64,000 bases of DNA, taken from positions 1-64,000 of IMG/VR virus record IMGVR_UViG_3300006175_000004. One strand, written 5' to 3'. Within the stretch, counting starts at the first letter, position 1, and the number at the start of each line of letters is the position of its first letter. Position numbers and translations under genes: made by a program. Positions 1 to 8,245 of the stretch are shown in pieces. The notes under the pieces were generated by a model. It ran no database searches, was not told the origin of the DNA, and worked only from the letters and a program-made list of their open reading frames with translations. Origin of the DNA: a virus.

Positions 1-412
1 TCGCCTGATCAGTCGTGCAAAGGAAAATGTAAATCCACGGCGGTGGCTCTTCCAAGGATTTCAACAGCGACGTGAATGCCTGTCTCGTCAGCGCGTGGAC
101 TTCATCAATGATGACCGCCTTGGTCTGACCGTCCAAAGGCTGATACCGGAAATCGTCGGTGATTTCCCGCATGTCTTCGATGCCGGTATATTTGGCTGCG
201 TCGACTTCCGTCACATCCTGCTTCAGGCGACAGCCCATTTCTACAGCGGCAATCCGGGCAAGCGTGGTCTTGCCCACCCCGGACGGCCCTGACAGAAGGT
301 AGGCGTGATTGAGCTTCTGCTTCAGGGATGCCCGGAATGAGCGAACCAAAACATCCTGCCCGATAACGTCCGCCCAAGTCGCCGGGCGATATTTATTGTA
401 AAGCGATTCCAT
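1..412 (-). CDS. DNA polymerase clamp loader AAA+ subunit, partial (C-terminus outside window)
   Basis: The visible 137 residues are the start of a clamp-loader ATPase (RFC small subunit / DnaX type), which opens the sliding clamp and loads it on primed DNA. The N-terminus MESLYNKYRPATWADVIGQD matches the family opening. A Walker A motif (SGPSGVGKTT, near residue 42), a Walker B (AVIIDEVH) and a sensor segment (IFLCTTD) are in the expected order. The ATG shares one base with the TGA of the upstream small gene (TGATG). It sits downstream of polymerase and clamp genes, which fits its role. Cut by the window edge, not truncated by mutation. Confidence 0.9.
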   Translation of the reverse strand, partial: MESLYNKYRPATWADVIGQDVLVRSFRASLKQKLNHAYLLSGPSGVGKTTLARIAAVEMGCRLKQDVTEVDAAKYTGIEDMREITDDFRYQPLDGQTKAVIIDEVHALTRQAFTSLLKSLEEPPPWIYIFLCTTDQA

Positions 413-600
413 CAAACGTGCTCCATGATTCGGCCATCGGGCGTCAGGCAAACCGATGCGCGGCCCAAATTGACAATGTGCCCGCCTTGGGCGGCGCACG
501 CCTTCTTGTAACGATTAACATCCGCTGACAGATAAAATGCTAACCACACAATGAAACACAACGCAGCAACGGGTATAAAACGCGCGACCCACTTCATCAT
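412..600 (-). CDS. small membrane protein
   Basis: A 62-residue protein with one hydrophobic segment near residues 5-24 (FIPVAALCFIVWLAFYL) and a polar C-terminal part with three cysteines (one in the segment). Function unknown. The start is one of two adjacent ATG codons following a GGGAG ribosome site; the first forms an ATGA overlap with the methyltransferase stop. A longer reading using an upstream start was rejected because it would lie inside the methyltransferase gene. Probably an inner-membrane protein with a short N-terminal anchor; nothing links it to the replication genes except position. Confidence 0.6.
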   Translation of the reverse strand: MMKWVARFIPVAALCFIVWLAFYLSADVNRYKKACAAQGGHIVNLGRASVCLTPDGRIMEHV

Positions 601-1823
601 TTGCTCCCTTCGATGGCTTCTGTTGCTTTGTGCGGGTCGCCCTTGCAGAAGATCAAGCAATACTGGTGGGACCGCCCAAGCTTCCGCGATCCTGAGAATT
701 GCTTTCCTACTCTGATCGACAGCGACCCAACGGCGGTGATCAGCACCGCGTCATTGTAAAGCCGGAGCCCCGCCTGCTCGAAAGCGTAGATCGTTTCAGG
801 CACCAACCCAGCGCAGTAACCATTCTTCTTGTCGCGCACTTCGCCCACCACGAATGCAGCAAAGCGGTTCTTCTTCAGCCGTGAACATGACGCCTTGATA
901 ATCTGCTCGTAGGCATCGCAAAACTTGTTCCACGACAGATTGGACAGGTCGGCTGGATCGTCGCTGTATTGCTCGAGGTTCCAATAGGGCGGGCAAGAGA
1001 AGACAGCGTCCTGACTTTCCTTCGCGACCACATTGGCGACGTCGCGAGCATCGCAGCAAACCCACCCCGGCATGGGCTTTTCGCAGATATCCTTCGCCTG
1101 CTGCTTGTTCGCGTCGATCTGCTCCTTTCGCAGATCACAGCCGAGATACTTGAAGCCCAATCGGGAAGCGACAATTCCGCGCACTGATCCGCCCGCGAAA
1201 GGATCAAGGATTTGCCCGCCCTTGGGAACAAACCACCGGTAGAACATTTCGCACAGCACAGGATCGAAGATCGATGTGCCGGTTTGCGATGCAGCACCAC
1301 CTTCTGTGCCATCATACGGGTGAATGGTCGTGCCGAAACTCAACCCGTTCTTATGCGATGCTGACTGCTTGCTGCGATATGGATCGGTGGTGGTATTGAA
1401 GGTCAGCCCGCCCCGCAGATTTGCGGTCTGTTTGCCCGTGGTGCCATCGCCACGTTTGTAGCCTTTGTCGGTTTTGAAAAGCCACGCAGAATTCTTGCCT
1501 GACCCGCCACCCGGTATGGCCTTCTTGTTTTTGAATTCACCCTGAAGCGTTCCCGGCCCACCAGTGTTGAATGACGCGGCCTTCTTCGCCCGCTTCTTCG
1601 CATCAGGCTCGAGCACCGTATCGGAAAACTTGAGCAAATTTTCGCCTCGCCCGATCTCGCTTCTGATACCCAAAGACAACCACGCAATCTTCCGGGCTTG
1701 CCATTCACCCGATCTGCAATCGAGCACGGTGAATGGCGGCAGGCCGAATCGCTGCGACAAGGCCCCGGCCCCGCCTTCGACGAAGACTTCACCTTCCGCA
1801 AACAAGTCCTTGTATTCGGTCAT
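597..1823 (-). CDS. phage DNA modification methyltransferase
   Basis: A 408-residue protein of the SAM-dependent amino-methyltransferase superfamily. The SAM-binding motif DPFAGGS (about residue 213) precedes the catalytic motif SCPPYW (about residue 278), an order unlike beta-class CcrM. The N-terminal block (RFGLPPFTVLDCRSGEWQAR, then K.AWL.LGI.SE.GRGE) is the one seen in phage DNA-modification methylases with a ParB-like front part. The target base (adenine N6 or cytosine N4) cannot be told by eye. The start was set at the ATG that overlaps the polymerase stop (ATGA) behind GGAAGG. It may protect phage DNA or imprint promoters; the encoded GcrA-like protein makes the second idea worth testing. 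Confidence 0.8.
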   Translation of the reverse strand: MTEYKDLFAEGEVFVEGGAGALSQRFGLPPFTVLDCRSGEWQARKIAWLSLGIRSEIGRGENLLKFSDTVLEPDAKKRAKKAASFNTGGPGTLQGEFKNKKAIPGGGSGKNSAWLFKTDKGYKRGDGTTGKQTANLRGGLTFNTTTDPYRSKQSASHKNGLSFGTTIHPYDGTEGGAASQTGTSIFDPVLCEMFYRWFVPKGGQILDPFAGGSVRGIVASRLGFKYLGCDLRKEQIDANKQQAKDICEKPMPGWVCCDARDVANVVAKESQDAVFSCPPYWNLEQYSDDPADLSNLSWNKFCDAYEQIIKASCSRLKKNRFAAFVVGEVRDKKNGYCAGLVPETIYAFEQAGLRLYNDAVLITAVGSLSIRVGKQFSGSRKLGRSHQYCLIFCKGDPHKATEAIEGSK

Positions 1824-4387
1824 GCTGCTGCCTTCCATGTATCAGTGCGGTAGACCGCCGCTTCCTGTTTCTCGTACAGATTGTTCCATACCGAGCATTC
1901 GACCACCAATGGCACATTCAAGAAATCGTAGTTCACCGACATCAATGTATCGACGGTCTTGTAAGCTAATTTGTCAAAGTGCTCTTCAGGGAAGATCATC
2001 CCGAAGTCATCGTGGATTTCTAGGATCGGCTGCAGGTCCCAATCTTCCTGCTCCGAAAGCTTGTTCATTCCGTCGATCACAATGTCGCACGCGAGCCCTT
2101 GCGGCAGCGTGTTGTAAATTTGATTAGGCGAAAGTGGTGCCCTGCGCCTGCGCCCCATCAGATTCTCTAGGTAGCCGGTCTTCTCATAGAACTTCTTCAC
2201 CCGCTCCTGCCATTTGCGCACCCCGGAGAAGGTGTCCCAAAACTCGTCATACAATGCGCCGCACAATTCCACCGGCACGCCCACCTGCCGGGCAGCGGTA
2301 TCCAATTGCGCCCCGAAGAACAGCGCGAAGACCCACCCGCCTTTCACCTTGGCATTGCGAAAAGTCTTCATCGCCTTTTTGTCTTCCAAGAACTTTTCGC
2401 CACCGACAGCGCGTGGATAGACGTAGGCAAGCTTGCCCGCCCATTCGCCGTGAACATCGTAGCCATCCCAAAGGGACTTCACGAAAGCCTTGTCCTGCGA
2501 TTCCATCGCAATACAGCGAGCTTCGATCTGTCCATAGTCGACCGAGAAACCCACGTAGCCGGGCGGGGCAATGATCTGTTTGCGAACCTTCTTCCCTTCA
2601 TCGTCACGAATCGGAATGTTCTGCTCATTCGGGTCTTCGGATGTCAGCCTTCCGCTTTCCGCGTAGTTGATGTTCAGCAGTGGGTGCAGCCTGCCATCAG
2701 GGTAGACAATCGGGCTGTCCTTGGTCCAAATGTATGTCGATAGCAACTTGTTCGGTTTCTTGTATTCCAGAATGCGCTTCGCAATGGGCCGCTTGATCGA
2801 CAAAAGGACAGCTTCGGTGGCTTTGTACCCGCCATTCTTCTGCCTGCCCTGTGGAAGCTGAAGCACGTCGCGAAACAGCTTCACCGCATCATCAGGCGAA
2901 AGCGGGTTGAATTCCCGCCGGTATTCCTTCTTGAAAAGCTTGGCGTCCGGATCGCCCGCAATGGCAGCGGCAGCGCCGACAAGCTGTGATTCAAGACCCG
3001 CTTTTTGCTTGCGGGCTTCAGCGTCGTCAATCGGCACGCCCTTGATTTGCGTCAGCACCACAGTTGGTGCCCGGCGAATGTGCCACCGGTAGAATTTGAA
3101 CAGCCCTTCGGCCTTCAGTCGCGCGGCCTGCTGATCGAAAAGCAGCCGGTGATATTTCGCATCGACGCCATTATAAAGCAGCACGTCGTCCAACGGCTGA
3201 TCCGCAATCTTGGTGGTATCAACATTGGTCAGCGTTTTGATGTTGACCCCGAAGTATTGCAGCGTGAGAAAGCCCAAGCCTAAACAGCTTCGGTCCTTCC
3301 GCTTGTCCTTCTCGTCGATCTTCGCGCCAACGCGCTCGTCAAGGATCGCGGCCTGCGACATGCTGCAGTCCCACTTCCCTTGCCGCAGCATGAAGCGACC
3401 GAACTTCACCCCGATCCATTCCATCTCGAAGGGCAGGTTGTGGACAATCTTGCGACATTTGGAGATGAAGAATTCGTGCACCGCGTCTTGGATCAGCCGA
3501 AACACATCCTTCGGCCACGGATGCTTTGGGTGATCGAAGGGAAAGGCAATGGTCTTGTCGTGAAGCGATATCGCCATCGTGCAAATGTGCGCACCCTTCC
3601 GATAAGGGCGCAGGACCGATGTCTCAAAGTCCAAGCCCGCCTGATCGGCTGTGCAAGCCCGCTCTAAAAACTTGATGATCCTTTCCGCAGCGCGGGGCAT
3701 ATCGGGGGTAATAATTTCCACATCGTCGAAGACCTGCTTCTTGGAATGCACCGCAGGATCAGGCAGCGATTCCACTTCATCGAATGCGTGTCGCAAATCC
3801 AATCCGAAGACGAAACCTTGCGCGGAATTTTCCCCACCTACCCGAAGCACGCCCGATGGATGCAGCATCGGATAATACCAGCAGGTATGCTTGCCGATCT
3901 GAATTGGCAGCCTGCGGCCCCGCCACTTGACAATCCCGGCCTGTCCTTGCGCCAATGCGTGGCCAATCGCCCAAGACAGGGGCACATTCCCCATTCCGAA
4001 GATCGCTCGGGGCTTGGTCTTCTCGATATCGCGCACAATGGAAGGGCGGCAGCATTCAATGGCGATCTGATCCGGCGTTTCGTTATCGGCAGGCCGAGTT
4101 CGAACGACATTGTTCCAACGGATCGCCACCCCATCCGGCACATGATACCGAAGCAACTGCCCGGATCGCCCTACGAACTGCTTGCCTTCGTAATCCTCAT
4201 CAGCGCCGGGTGCTTCGCCCAAGATATAGACCAAGGGCTTCCCCGATCCTGAAGCGGGCATGTGCGGGTTTGCATTGTCCTTGATCTTGTTCAGCGGACA
4301 CGCCTTGCATTCCATCTTGTGATACAGGTCGATGGATTGCTGCTCTTTGTCGACTTGTGGTTTCACATCAGCAAAGGACCATCCCAT
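1820..4387 (-). CDS. uracil-DNA glycosylase-like domain fused to 3'-5' exonuclease / family A DNA polymerase
   Basis: An 855-residue replicative polymerase with three parts. Residues about 20-205 resemble family 4 uracil-DNA glycosylases: CxxC at 27-30, GEAPGADED at 57-65 with FVGRSGQLL, and the HPS motif at 176-178. Residues about 245-430 are a DnaQ-like proofreading domain (DFE at 253-255, HN at 316-317, D409). Residues about 435-855 are the PolA core: motif A VDYGQIEAR (616-624, Gly where Ser is usual), a motif B block at 677-691 and motif C HDD at 792-794 (HDE is usual). Phage SPO1 polymerase is a known case of such an N-terminal domain. TAATG overlap with the clamp gene suggests co-translation. 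Confidence 0.92.
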   Translation of the reverse strand: MGWSFADVKPQVDKEQQSIDLYHKMECKACPLNKIKDNANPHMPASGSGKPLVYILGEAPGADEDYEGKQFVGRSGQLLRYHVPDGVAIRWNNVVRTRPADNETPDQIAIECCRPSIVRDIEKTKPRAIFGMGNVPLSWAIGHALAQGQAGIVKWRGRRLPIQIGKHTCWYYPMLHPSGVLRVGGENSAQGFVFGLDLRHAFDEVESLPDPAVHSKKQVFDDVEIITPDMPRAAERIIKFLERACTADQAGLDFETSVLRPYRKGAHICTMAISLHDKTIAFPFDHPKHPWPKDVFRLIQDAVHEFFISKCRKIVHNLPFEMEWIGVKFGRFMLRQGKWDCSMSQAAILDERVGAKIDEKDKRKDRSCLGLGFLTLQYFGVNIKTLTNVDTTKIADQPLDDVLLYNGVDAKYHRLLFDQQAARLKAEGLFKFYRWHIRRAPTVVLTQIKGVPIDDAEARKQKAGLESQLVGAAAAIAGDPDAKLFKKEYRREFNPLSPDDAVKLFRDVLQLPQGRQKNGGYKATEAVLLSIKRPIAKRILEYKKPNKLLSTYIWTKDSPIVYPDGRLHPLLNINYAESGRLTSEDPNEQNIPIRDDEGKKVRKQIIAPPGYVGFSVDYGQIEARCIAMESQDKAFVKSLWDGYDVHGEWAGKLAYVYPRAVGGEKFLEDKKAMKTFRNAKVKGGWVFALFFGAQLDTAARQVGVPVELCGALYDEFWDTFSGVRKWQERVKKFYEKTGYLENLMGRRRRAPLSPNQIYNTLPQGLACDIVIDGMNKLSEQEDWDLQPILEIHDDFGMIFPEEHFDKLAYKTVDTLMSVNYDFLNVPLVVECSVWNNLYEKQEAAVYRTDTWKAAA

Positions 4388-5415
4388 TACGGCGTCACCG
4401 CTACGACATAGCCACTGGTCTTATCCGGCATGACGACAAAGCATTCTTCAGTAATCAGGAATCGAGCGCCCTTCGCCAAACCCTTCTGAACCCGCTCGGT
4501 CATCAGGAATACCGACACAGCCGGGTGCTTCTGGTCGAGCGCCATCTTTTCGTTCAGTTCCCCGGCAGCAATGTTGATTGACAGAAGCAACAATTCACCG
4601 GCGATCTCAAACGCGACCTTTTCCGCCGCATCACCGATCAGAACCTTCACCCGATCCAAGGCCGGGCGAAGCTTACTCGGAATATCCACCGACTTGGACC
4701 AAGCCTTGTCAGGCAACAGCCGTTTCAGATTGCCGACAAAATCCGGCGCTGCTTCAGGATCAAGCAGCCGGGAAAAGATGCGGGTGCCATTTGGAGCGAC
4801 CGCCACCACGCTATCGTCATACACAAACAATTCACCTTCATCACCACAAATAGAAATCACCTGCTCGCAGAAGGGCAGCGGCAAAACCAGCTTGTCAGTG
4901 AATGGGTGCTTCTTCCCAAGCGGAAGGTCCGCCCATGCAACAGTCGCCCGATCTGTCGCATAGACCCCGAGCGTGTCACCCTTGGGAATGAAGCAAACAC
5001 CGAAGTCTTCCTTCGCGGCAAGCTTCATGTGGGCCAGAGCAGCCGGAAAGTCAGCCTTAAAGGCCCACGGAGCCGTGTCGTCGCCTTCAGGGAAAGCCCA
5101 ATAGGCGTCAGCCGGGGGAAGGATAGGCAACCGGGAACGATGGCCCGACAATTTCAGCCCCAAATGATCCTTGCCTTCGGTTATTTCGGCCTTCTTGGCG
5201 AGGGACTTGTCGACCAATCCAAGCAGCAGCGTTCCGGTCAACCCGCCCTTGAAATCAGTGGCCAAGGGCACCTCGATCCCGATGACATCATTGTACGCGG
5301 TCACATGCTTCCCATCGAACCAGAAGCACAGAAGCGCGGTAATAGTGGTCTTCGTTCCCAATCCGGCTTTCGCGACCTTCAGGGCTTCCAACAAAACTTT
5401 TCGCTCAATAATCAT
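4387..5415 (-). CDS. probable DNA polymerase sliding clamp
   Basis: A 342-residue protein directly upstream of the polymerase and overlapping it by one base. The N-terminal third has beta-clamp-like strand patterning (CFWFDGKHVTAYNDVIGIEV, then LK.SG.RSRLPI), as expected for a processivity clamp that tethers the polymerase to DNA. The C-terminus is beta-rich and ends in a TP dipeptide. Similarity is by pattern and context, not by a diagnostic catalytic motif, because clamps have none. Clamp, polymerase and clamp loader lie in one operon, which supports the call. Confidence 0.65.
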   Translation of the reverse strand: MIIERKVLLEALKVAKAGLGTKTTITALLCFWFDGKHVTAYNDVIGIEVPLATDFKGGLTGTLLLGLVDKSLAKKAEITEGKDHLGLKLSGHRSRLPILPPADAYWAFPEGDDTAPWAFKADFPAALAHMKLAAKEDFGVCFIPKGDTLGVYATDRATVAWADLPLGKKHPFTDKLVLPLPFCEQVISICGDEGELFVYDDSVVAVAPNGTRIFSRLLDPEAAPDFVGNLKRLLPDKAWSKSVDIPSKLRPALDRVKVLIGDAAEKVAFEIAGELLLLSINIAAGELNEKMALDQKHPAVSVFLMTERVQKGLAKGARFLITEECFVVMPDKTSGYVVAVTP

Positions 5416-5603
5416 TCGTGTTCCCCTATCGAGTCGACTATTTCTTCTGCCAATTTTCCGAACACATCAACCGCATGATGACACGGTCGATTTCGCACTG
5501 GACCAAGTTGGTCAAGGCAAATCGCGGCGCACGTACCTTGGCCCGTTTCGAACTTCCCACTTTTACAAAGCACCAAAGCTACCCGCCTAATTCTGTCACT
5601 CAT
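5412..5603 (-). CDS. small cysteine-containing protein
   Basis: A 63-residue protein of unknown function with four cysteines (one near residue 13, CAAIC, and one in NRPCHHAVDVF). The spacing could suit a metal site, but no known zinc-finger pattern was recognised. The ATG was chosen because it follows AAAGGAACAGGG; a TTG 15 bases upstream is possible but less likely. The stop overlaps the start of the clamp gene (ATGA), so it is probably translated together with the clamp. Confidence 0.6.
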   Translation of the reverse strand: MSDRIRRVALVLCKSGKFETGQGTCAAICLDQLGPVRNRPCHHAVDVFGKLAEEIVDSIGEHE

Positions 5604-5614
5604 CCCTGTTCCTT

Positions 5615-6379
5615 TCAAAGCACGTTAAAGAAAACAGCACCACGTGTGTGGCCGTGCCGCTGCATGAATTCCCAAGCCTTCCGGTCATAGTTGGGACAGG
5701 AATTGAATGGGGCCTCGAACCTGGTCTCCCTAGCAAAGTCATACGGACTGGTTTCCACGGTGACATTGGCCGGGAACTTCTGCGCACCGTGTCGGCTTTT
5801 CAGACCCACAGCTACCGCACGGATTTCAGATTCGGGAAAAGCCTTCCCCAAACAGCGAGCGAGCATTCCCGACCCCATCGCGCACCAGATTTCAGGCGGA
5901 TCACCGCCGAGCCGATTGCAAAGCCGGTGCGATAGAAAATTGACGAACGGTTCTTCCGCATCCGGAACGTCAAAGCCTAAGTGCAGGAATTGAGCGTCGA
6001 CCTTTTCGGCATAGGCCCGCGCCTTGGCCTGAACATTGGTCATGTATCCGGGGCGAACGAACTGCAGATTGGCCCCGTTCCTTCGTGCTGCCGTCTGCCG
6101 GGGGTGCAATTCAGCCCGCGCTGCATAAAACAGCGTCACCTTCTGATTTAATCGCTTCCCGATTTCAGACAGCGCGAAAGCTGCCCCACCGCAGAATGGC
6201 CCGCCATATACCAGTTCACGCCCTTCTTCGATGATGTAGGGAAGGAAGCGCATCTTGGCCCCGCCCGGCAACAGGTCTTCACGAACGACATCAACCCGCC
6301 CCCACTTACCCTTGTGCTCCTGAATGACCGGTCGGGTATCCATTAGAAACCGCAACCGTCGATATGGCTTCTCGCTCAT
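5615..6379 (-). CDS. PLP-dependent fold type II enzyme-like protein
   Basis: A 254-residue protein resembling a shortened ACC deaminase / D-cysteine desulfhydrase / threonine synthase type enzyme. The segment DLLPGGAKMRFLPYII (about residue 36) holds the lysine expected to bind pyridoxal phosphate. YGGPFCGGAAFALSEIGKRL takes the place of the SNHxxA loop, and CAMGSGMLARCLGKAF resembles the glycine-rich phosphate loop. Family members usually have about 320-340 residues, so this is a compact form. It sits among replication genes, which hints at nucleotide or DNA-base chemistry rather than amino-acid metabolism, but no thymidylate-synthase-like partner is in the window. Substrate unknown. Confidence 0.6.
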   Translation of the reverse strand: MSEKPYRRLRFLMDTRPVIQEHKGKWGRVDVVREDLLPGGAKMRFLPYIIEEGRELVYGGPFCGGAAFALSEIGKRLNQKVTLFYAARAELHPRQTAARRNGANLQFVRPGYMTNVQAKARAYAEKVDAQFLHLGFDVPDAEEPFVNFLSHRLCNRLGGDPPEIWCAMGSGMLARCLGKAFPESEIRAVAVGLKSRHGAQKFPANVTVETSPYDFARETRFEAPFNSCPNYDRKAWEFMQRHGHTRGAVFFNVL

Positions 6380-6492
6380 GGCCTACCTTTTCGTTTGAAA
6401 ACAGTTGGAGCATACCCAATCAACCAAAAGAAAAAGAATGATCCCGCAATCCACGCAAATACAACAACCATCACCCAATCGAATGCTGTCAT
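6376..6492 (-). CDS. 38-residue single-pass membrane protein
   Basis: A tiny gene between two larger ones: its ATG overlaps the stop of the upstream gene (ATGA) and its TGA overlaps the ATG of the PLP-like gene. The product starts MTAFDWVMVVVFAWIAGSFF, continues with a hydrophobic run and ends KRKGRP, a clear transmembrane helix with a positive tail. The exact fit of both overlaps is the main support. Function unknown. Confidence 0.7.
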   Translation of the reverse strand: MTAFDWVMVVVFAWIAGSFFFFWLIGYAPTVFKRKGRP

Positions 6493-7247
6493 TTTGGTTT
6501 CTCCATCAGCAGCGACGGTTTCCAATACGCATCCAACCCCTTCTTCAAAGCTGCTAGTGCGGTGCCCCGCTTCAGGCGAAGCATGTAGTCAAGTTGCTCG
6601 GGATAATCATCGAAGATGACCACCTGAACCACCACGCCCGCGATTGATACCACCGAGCCGGTGGAAAGGTGGCCCACGACGTGTTTGCTCGCCGCTGCAT
6701 ACCACGGCGTATAAACATCGCGGTGATGCCGCCAAGTTTCCTCGCCTATCACATCCACCGGCGCTGAAGCCCGACCCCTTGGACTTCCACCTTCCATGCT
6801 GCGATTACCAATCACAAGGAATTTTCCAAAGGCTTCCCACACATCCCTGATTTCATCACAGACGGACTCTTGCTCACCGGACAGTCGCTTCGATCTGTTT
6901 TTGTATTTGGCAATCCATGTCAGCGAATCCAGACGGGGCTCCTTCGGCTGCCATTCATTCCCGGTCTTCTCCAATGCCTTGGTCAGCGCAGCGCATTCGA
7001 TAGACTCGTGGCCGAATTGGGCGAAGGATTCCGCCCGGAAGGCCAAGGCGAAGCGACTGACAAATTCCCGCGATGTAGCGTCTGATTTGACCGCCAAATA
7101 TCGGACGCAAAGTTGCTCGATAAACTCGAACAGCTTAGGCGAAACCACAGCCTGCAGTTCCACTGTGACTTGCTTGGCATTCCGGGCCTTTTTGGCCCCT
7201 TTCAGCAAACGGCGCTCATCGCGCGTCTTGTCCTGATTTGCTTGCAC
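6489..7247 (-). CDS. hypothetical protein, first gene of the leftward operon
   Basis: A 252-residue protein with a basic N-terminus and no motif recognised. The middle is rich in charged helices (RSKRLSGEQESVCDEIRDVW) and the C-terminal half has short beta-like segments (STGSVVSIAGVVVQVVIFDD). The start is GTG, preceded at some distance by GGGAG. As the first gene after the divergent region it is probably expressed early. It could be a DNA-binding or replication accessory protein, but nothing in the sequence proves this. Confidence 0.7.
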   Translation of the reverse strand: MQANQDKTRDERRLLKGAKKARNAKQVTVELQAVVSPKLFEFIEQLCVRYLAVKSDATSREFVSRFALAFRAESFAQFGHESIECAALTKALEKTGNEWQPKEPRLDSLTWIAKYKNRSKRLSGEQESVCDEIRDVWEAFGKFLVIGNRSMEGGSPRGRASAPVDVIGEETWRHHRDVYTPWYAAASKHVVGHLSTGSVVSIAGVVVQVVIFDDYPEQLDYMLRLKRGTALAALKKGLDAYWKPSLLMEKPK

Positions 7248-7295
7248 TTTTGGGACTCCCTCTGTCCTACATACTTTCGGTCACTCAGGCCCCTA

Positions 7296-7301
7296 ATTAT
7301 A
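7296..7301 (-). promoter_or_regulatory. candidate -10 box (TATAAT) for the leftward operon
   Basis: A perfect TATAAT on the minus strand lies about 50 bases upstream of the GTG of the first leftward gene, in the context GCGGTATAATTAGG. A second minus-strand TATAAT (7588-7593) occurs in a similar context (CGTATAATTCGG). No good -35 box is found at 16-18 bases for the first, so an activator or a non-standard -35 would be needed. Confidence 0.35.
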
Positions 7302-7615
7302 CCGCCCGTATGTAGAGGGTGATGGGCGGGAATGGGGTCGTTCGTGAAAACCTCTCCCACCGCCAATCAAGGGATGTCTTCCCGGCCTCGGGAAGCCAAG
7401 TGGGATCGGGTGACGGCCAGCCAACATCCTAGCGTGCGCTACTGGTGGGAATGGGACAAAGCGCGAGACTCGAGACCTGAAAGCGGAAGCGAGGTCCCAC
7501 AGCGGTGAATGCAGCGTTGGCCGCTGATAGCTTGTCCGAGACTCCTACCCGAGCTGCATCGGGGAATGGATGACGGGTGACGTCCGAATTATACGATGTC
7601 GCTTCCGTCTTTGTG

Positions 7616-7660
7616 GTCCGCTCCCATTAGGGTACTTCGGTACTCCAGTGGGAAGCGGAC
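7616..7660 (+). ncRNA. long UUCG-capped hairpin
   Basis: GTCCGC / GCGGAC, then TCCCA / TGGGA, then GGGTAC-TTCG-GTACTC form a nearly continuous stem of about 17 pairs, with one bulged A, a small internal loop and a TTCG tetraloop. No T-run follows on either strand, so it is not a simple intrinsic terminator. It could be part of a structured transcript, a processing site or a replication element. Confidence 0.5.
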
Positions 7661-7673
7661 GCTTTGACGGATT

Positions 7674-7725
7674 CTGAACCGATTGCCGATTGTCAAACTA
7701 GACTGAACCTCAACTGAACTGAACC
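7674..7725 (+). repeat. CTGAACC direct repeats upstream of the rightward operon
   Basis: CTGAACC occurs at 7674, 7703 and 7719, with a near copy CTGAACT at 7714 overlapping the last. The cluster ends about 50 bases before the first rightward gene. Such tandem heptamers suggest binding sites for a regulator or replication protein; no binder is identified. Confidence 0.45.
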
Positions 7726-7774
7726 TCGCGTGCGTGAGGAATACCGAAGTGGAAACAGCAAAGGAGAATTACCT

Positions 7775-8245
7775 GTGGAAAGACGACTACCGAAAACCAG
7801 TCTCGGTCCGACTGTTGCTCAGCAAGACAAAGCAATGGATCGAATGAAGGGTAAGACCAAATCAGTGGTCAAACCCACCTATCTTCAAAAGGTCAGGGAA
7901 AATTATGATCCCGATGACAAACTCGTGTTGCAGGCCGCGAAAGCACCAAAGCCCCAAGATGTGCAATCAACGCCGATGAGCGACGGATACAGCCCGCAAA
8001 GACAACATGTCACATGGTTCGAAGGAATCAAGCTCGGCCTGCAATATCGCAGGAAGAAGCTTTCAGACGGGGAAGCCCGCCGCTATTTCATCGGCTATGT
8101 GCAAGTGGCGTATGTTCGCTTCCATGATGGCGGGAAGATTATGGTCTGCGGGATTCATCAGGATCGCGCATACGACCGGGAATTTGAATCGGAAGAAGCG
8201 GCCCACAAATACATCGTGGCCGAACTGAAAGGGACAGCGGTATGA
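7775..8245 (+). CDS. hypothetical protein, first gene of the rightward operon
   Basis: A 156-residue protein of unknown function. The GTG start (VERRLPKTS) is chosen because AAAGGAG lies 8 bases upstream; an in-frame GTG at 7730 has no ribosome site. The C-terminal half has an alternating hydrophobic pattern (FIGYVQVAYVRF, then GKIMVCGIHQD), which suggests a small beta-sheet domain, and ends in a helix. It overlaps the next gene by ATGA. Confidence 0.7.
   Translation: MERRLPKTSLGPTVAQQDKAMDRMKGKTKSVVKPTYLQKVRENYDPDDKLVLQAAKAPKPQDVQSTPMSDGYSPQRQHVTWFEGIKLGLQYRRKKLSDGEARRYFIGYVQVAYVRFHDGGKIMVCGIHQDRAYDREFESEEAAHKYIVAELKGTAV

Larger units (their letters stand above)
7248..7774. other. divergent non-coding region, candidate promoter/origin/structured RNA
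   Basis: About 530 bases between the leftward replication operon and the rightward early operon with no convincing gene. It holds short guanine-rich repeats (GGCGGGAATGGG near 7325, GGTGGGAATGGG near 7444, CGGGTGACG twice), several self-complementary stretches (CCCGGCCTCGGG; GGGAC...GTCCC around 7453-7497), a long UUCG-capped hairpin and CTGAACC repeats. Three GANTC sites lie at 7467, 7540 and 7670. It must carry the promoters for at least one of the flanking operons and is a reasonable place for an origin or a structured RNA. Short open frames here lack ribosome sites. Confidence 0.5.

Noticed and set aside
597-1823. Methyltransferase as a CcrM homologue
   Set aside because: The SAM-binding motif precedes the catalytic motif, unlike beta-class CcrM, and no CcrM-type C-terminal domain was recognised.
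7322-7432. Short plus-strand frames in the divergent region (36, 24 and 23 codons)
   Set aside because: No conserved features, poor ribosome sites, and they cross the strongest hairpin-forming sequences.
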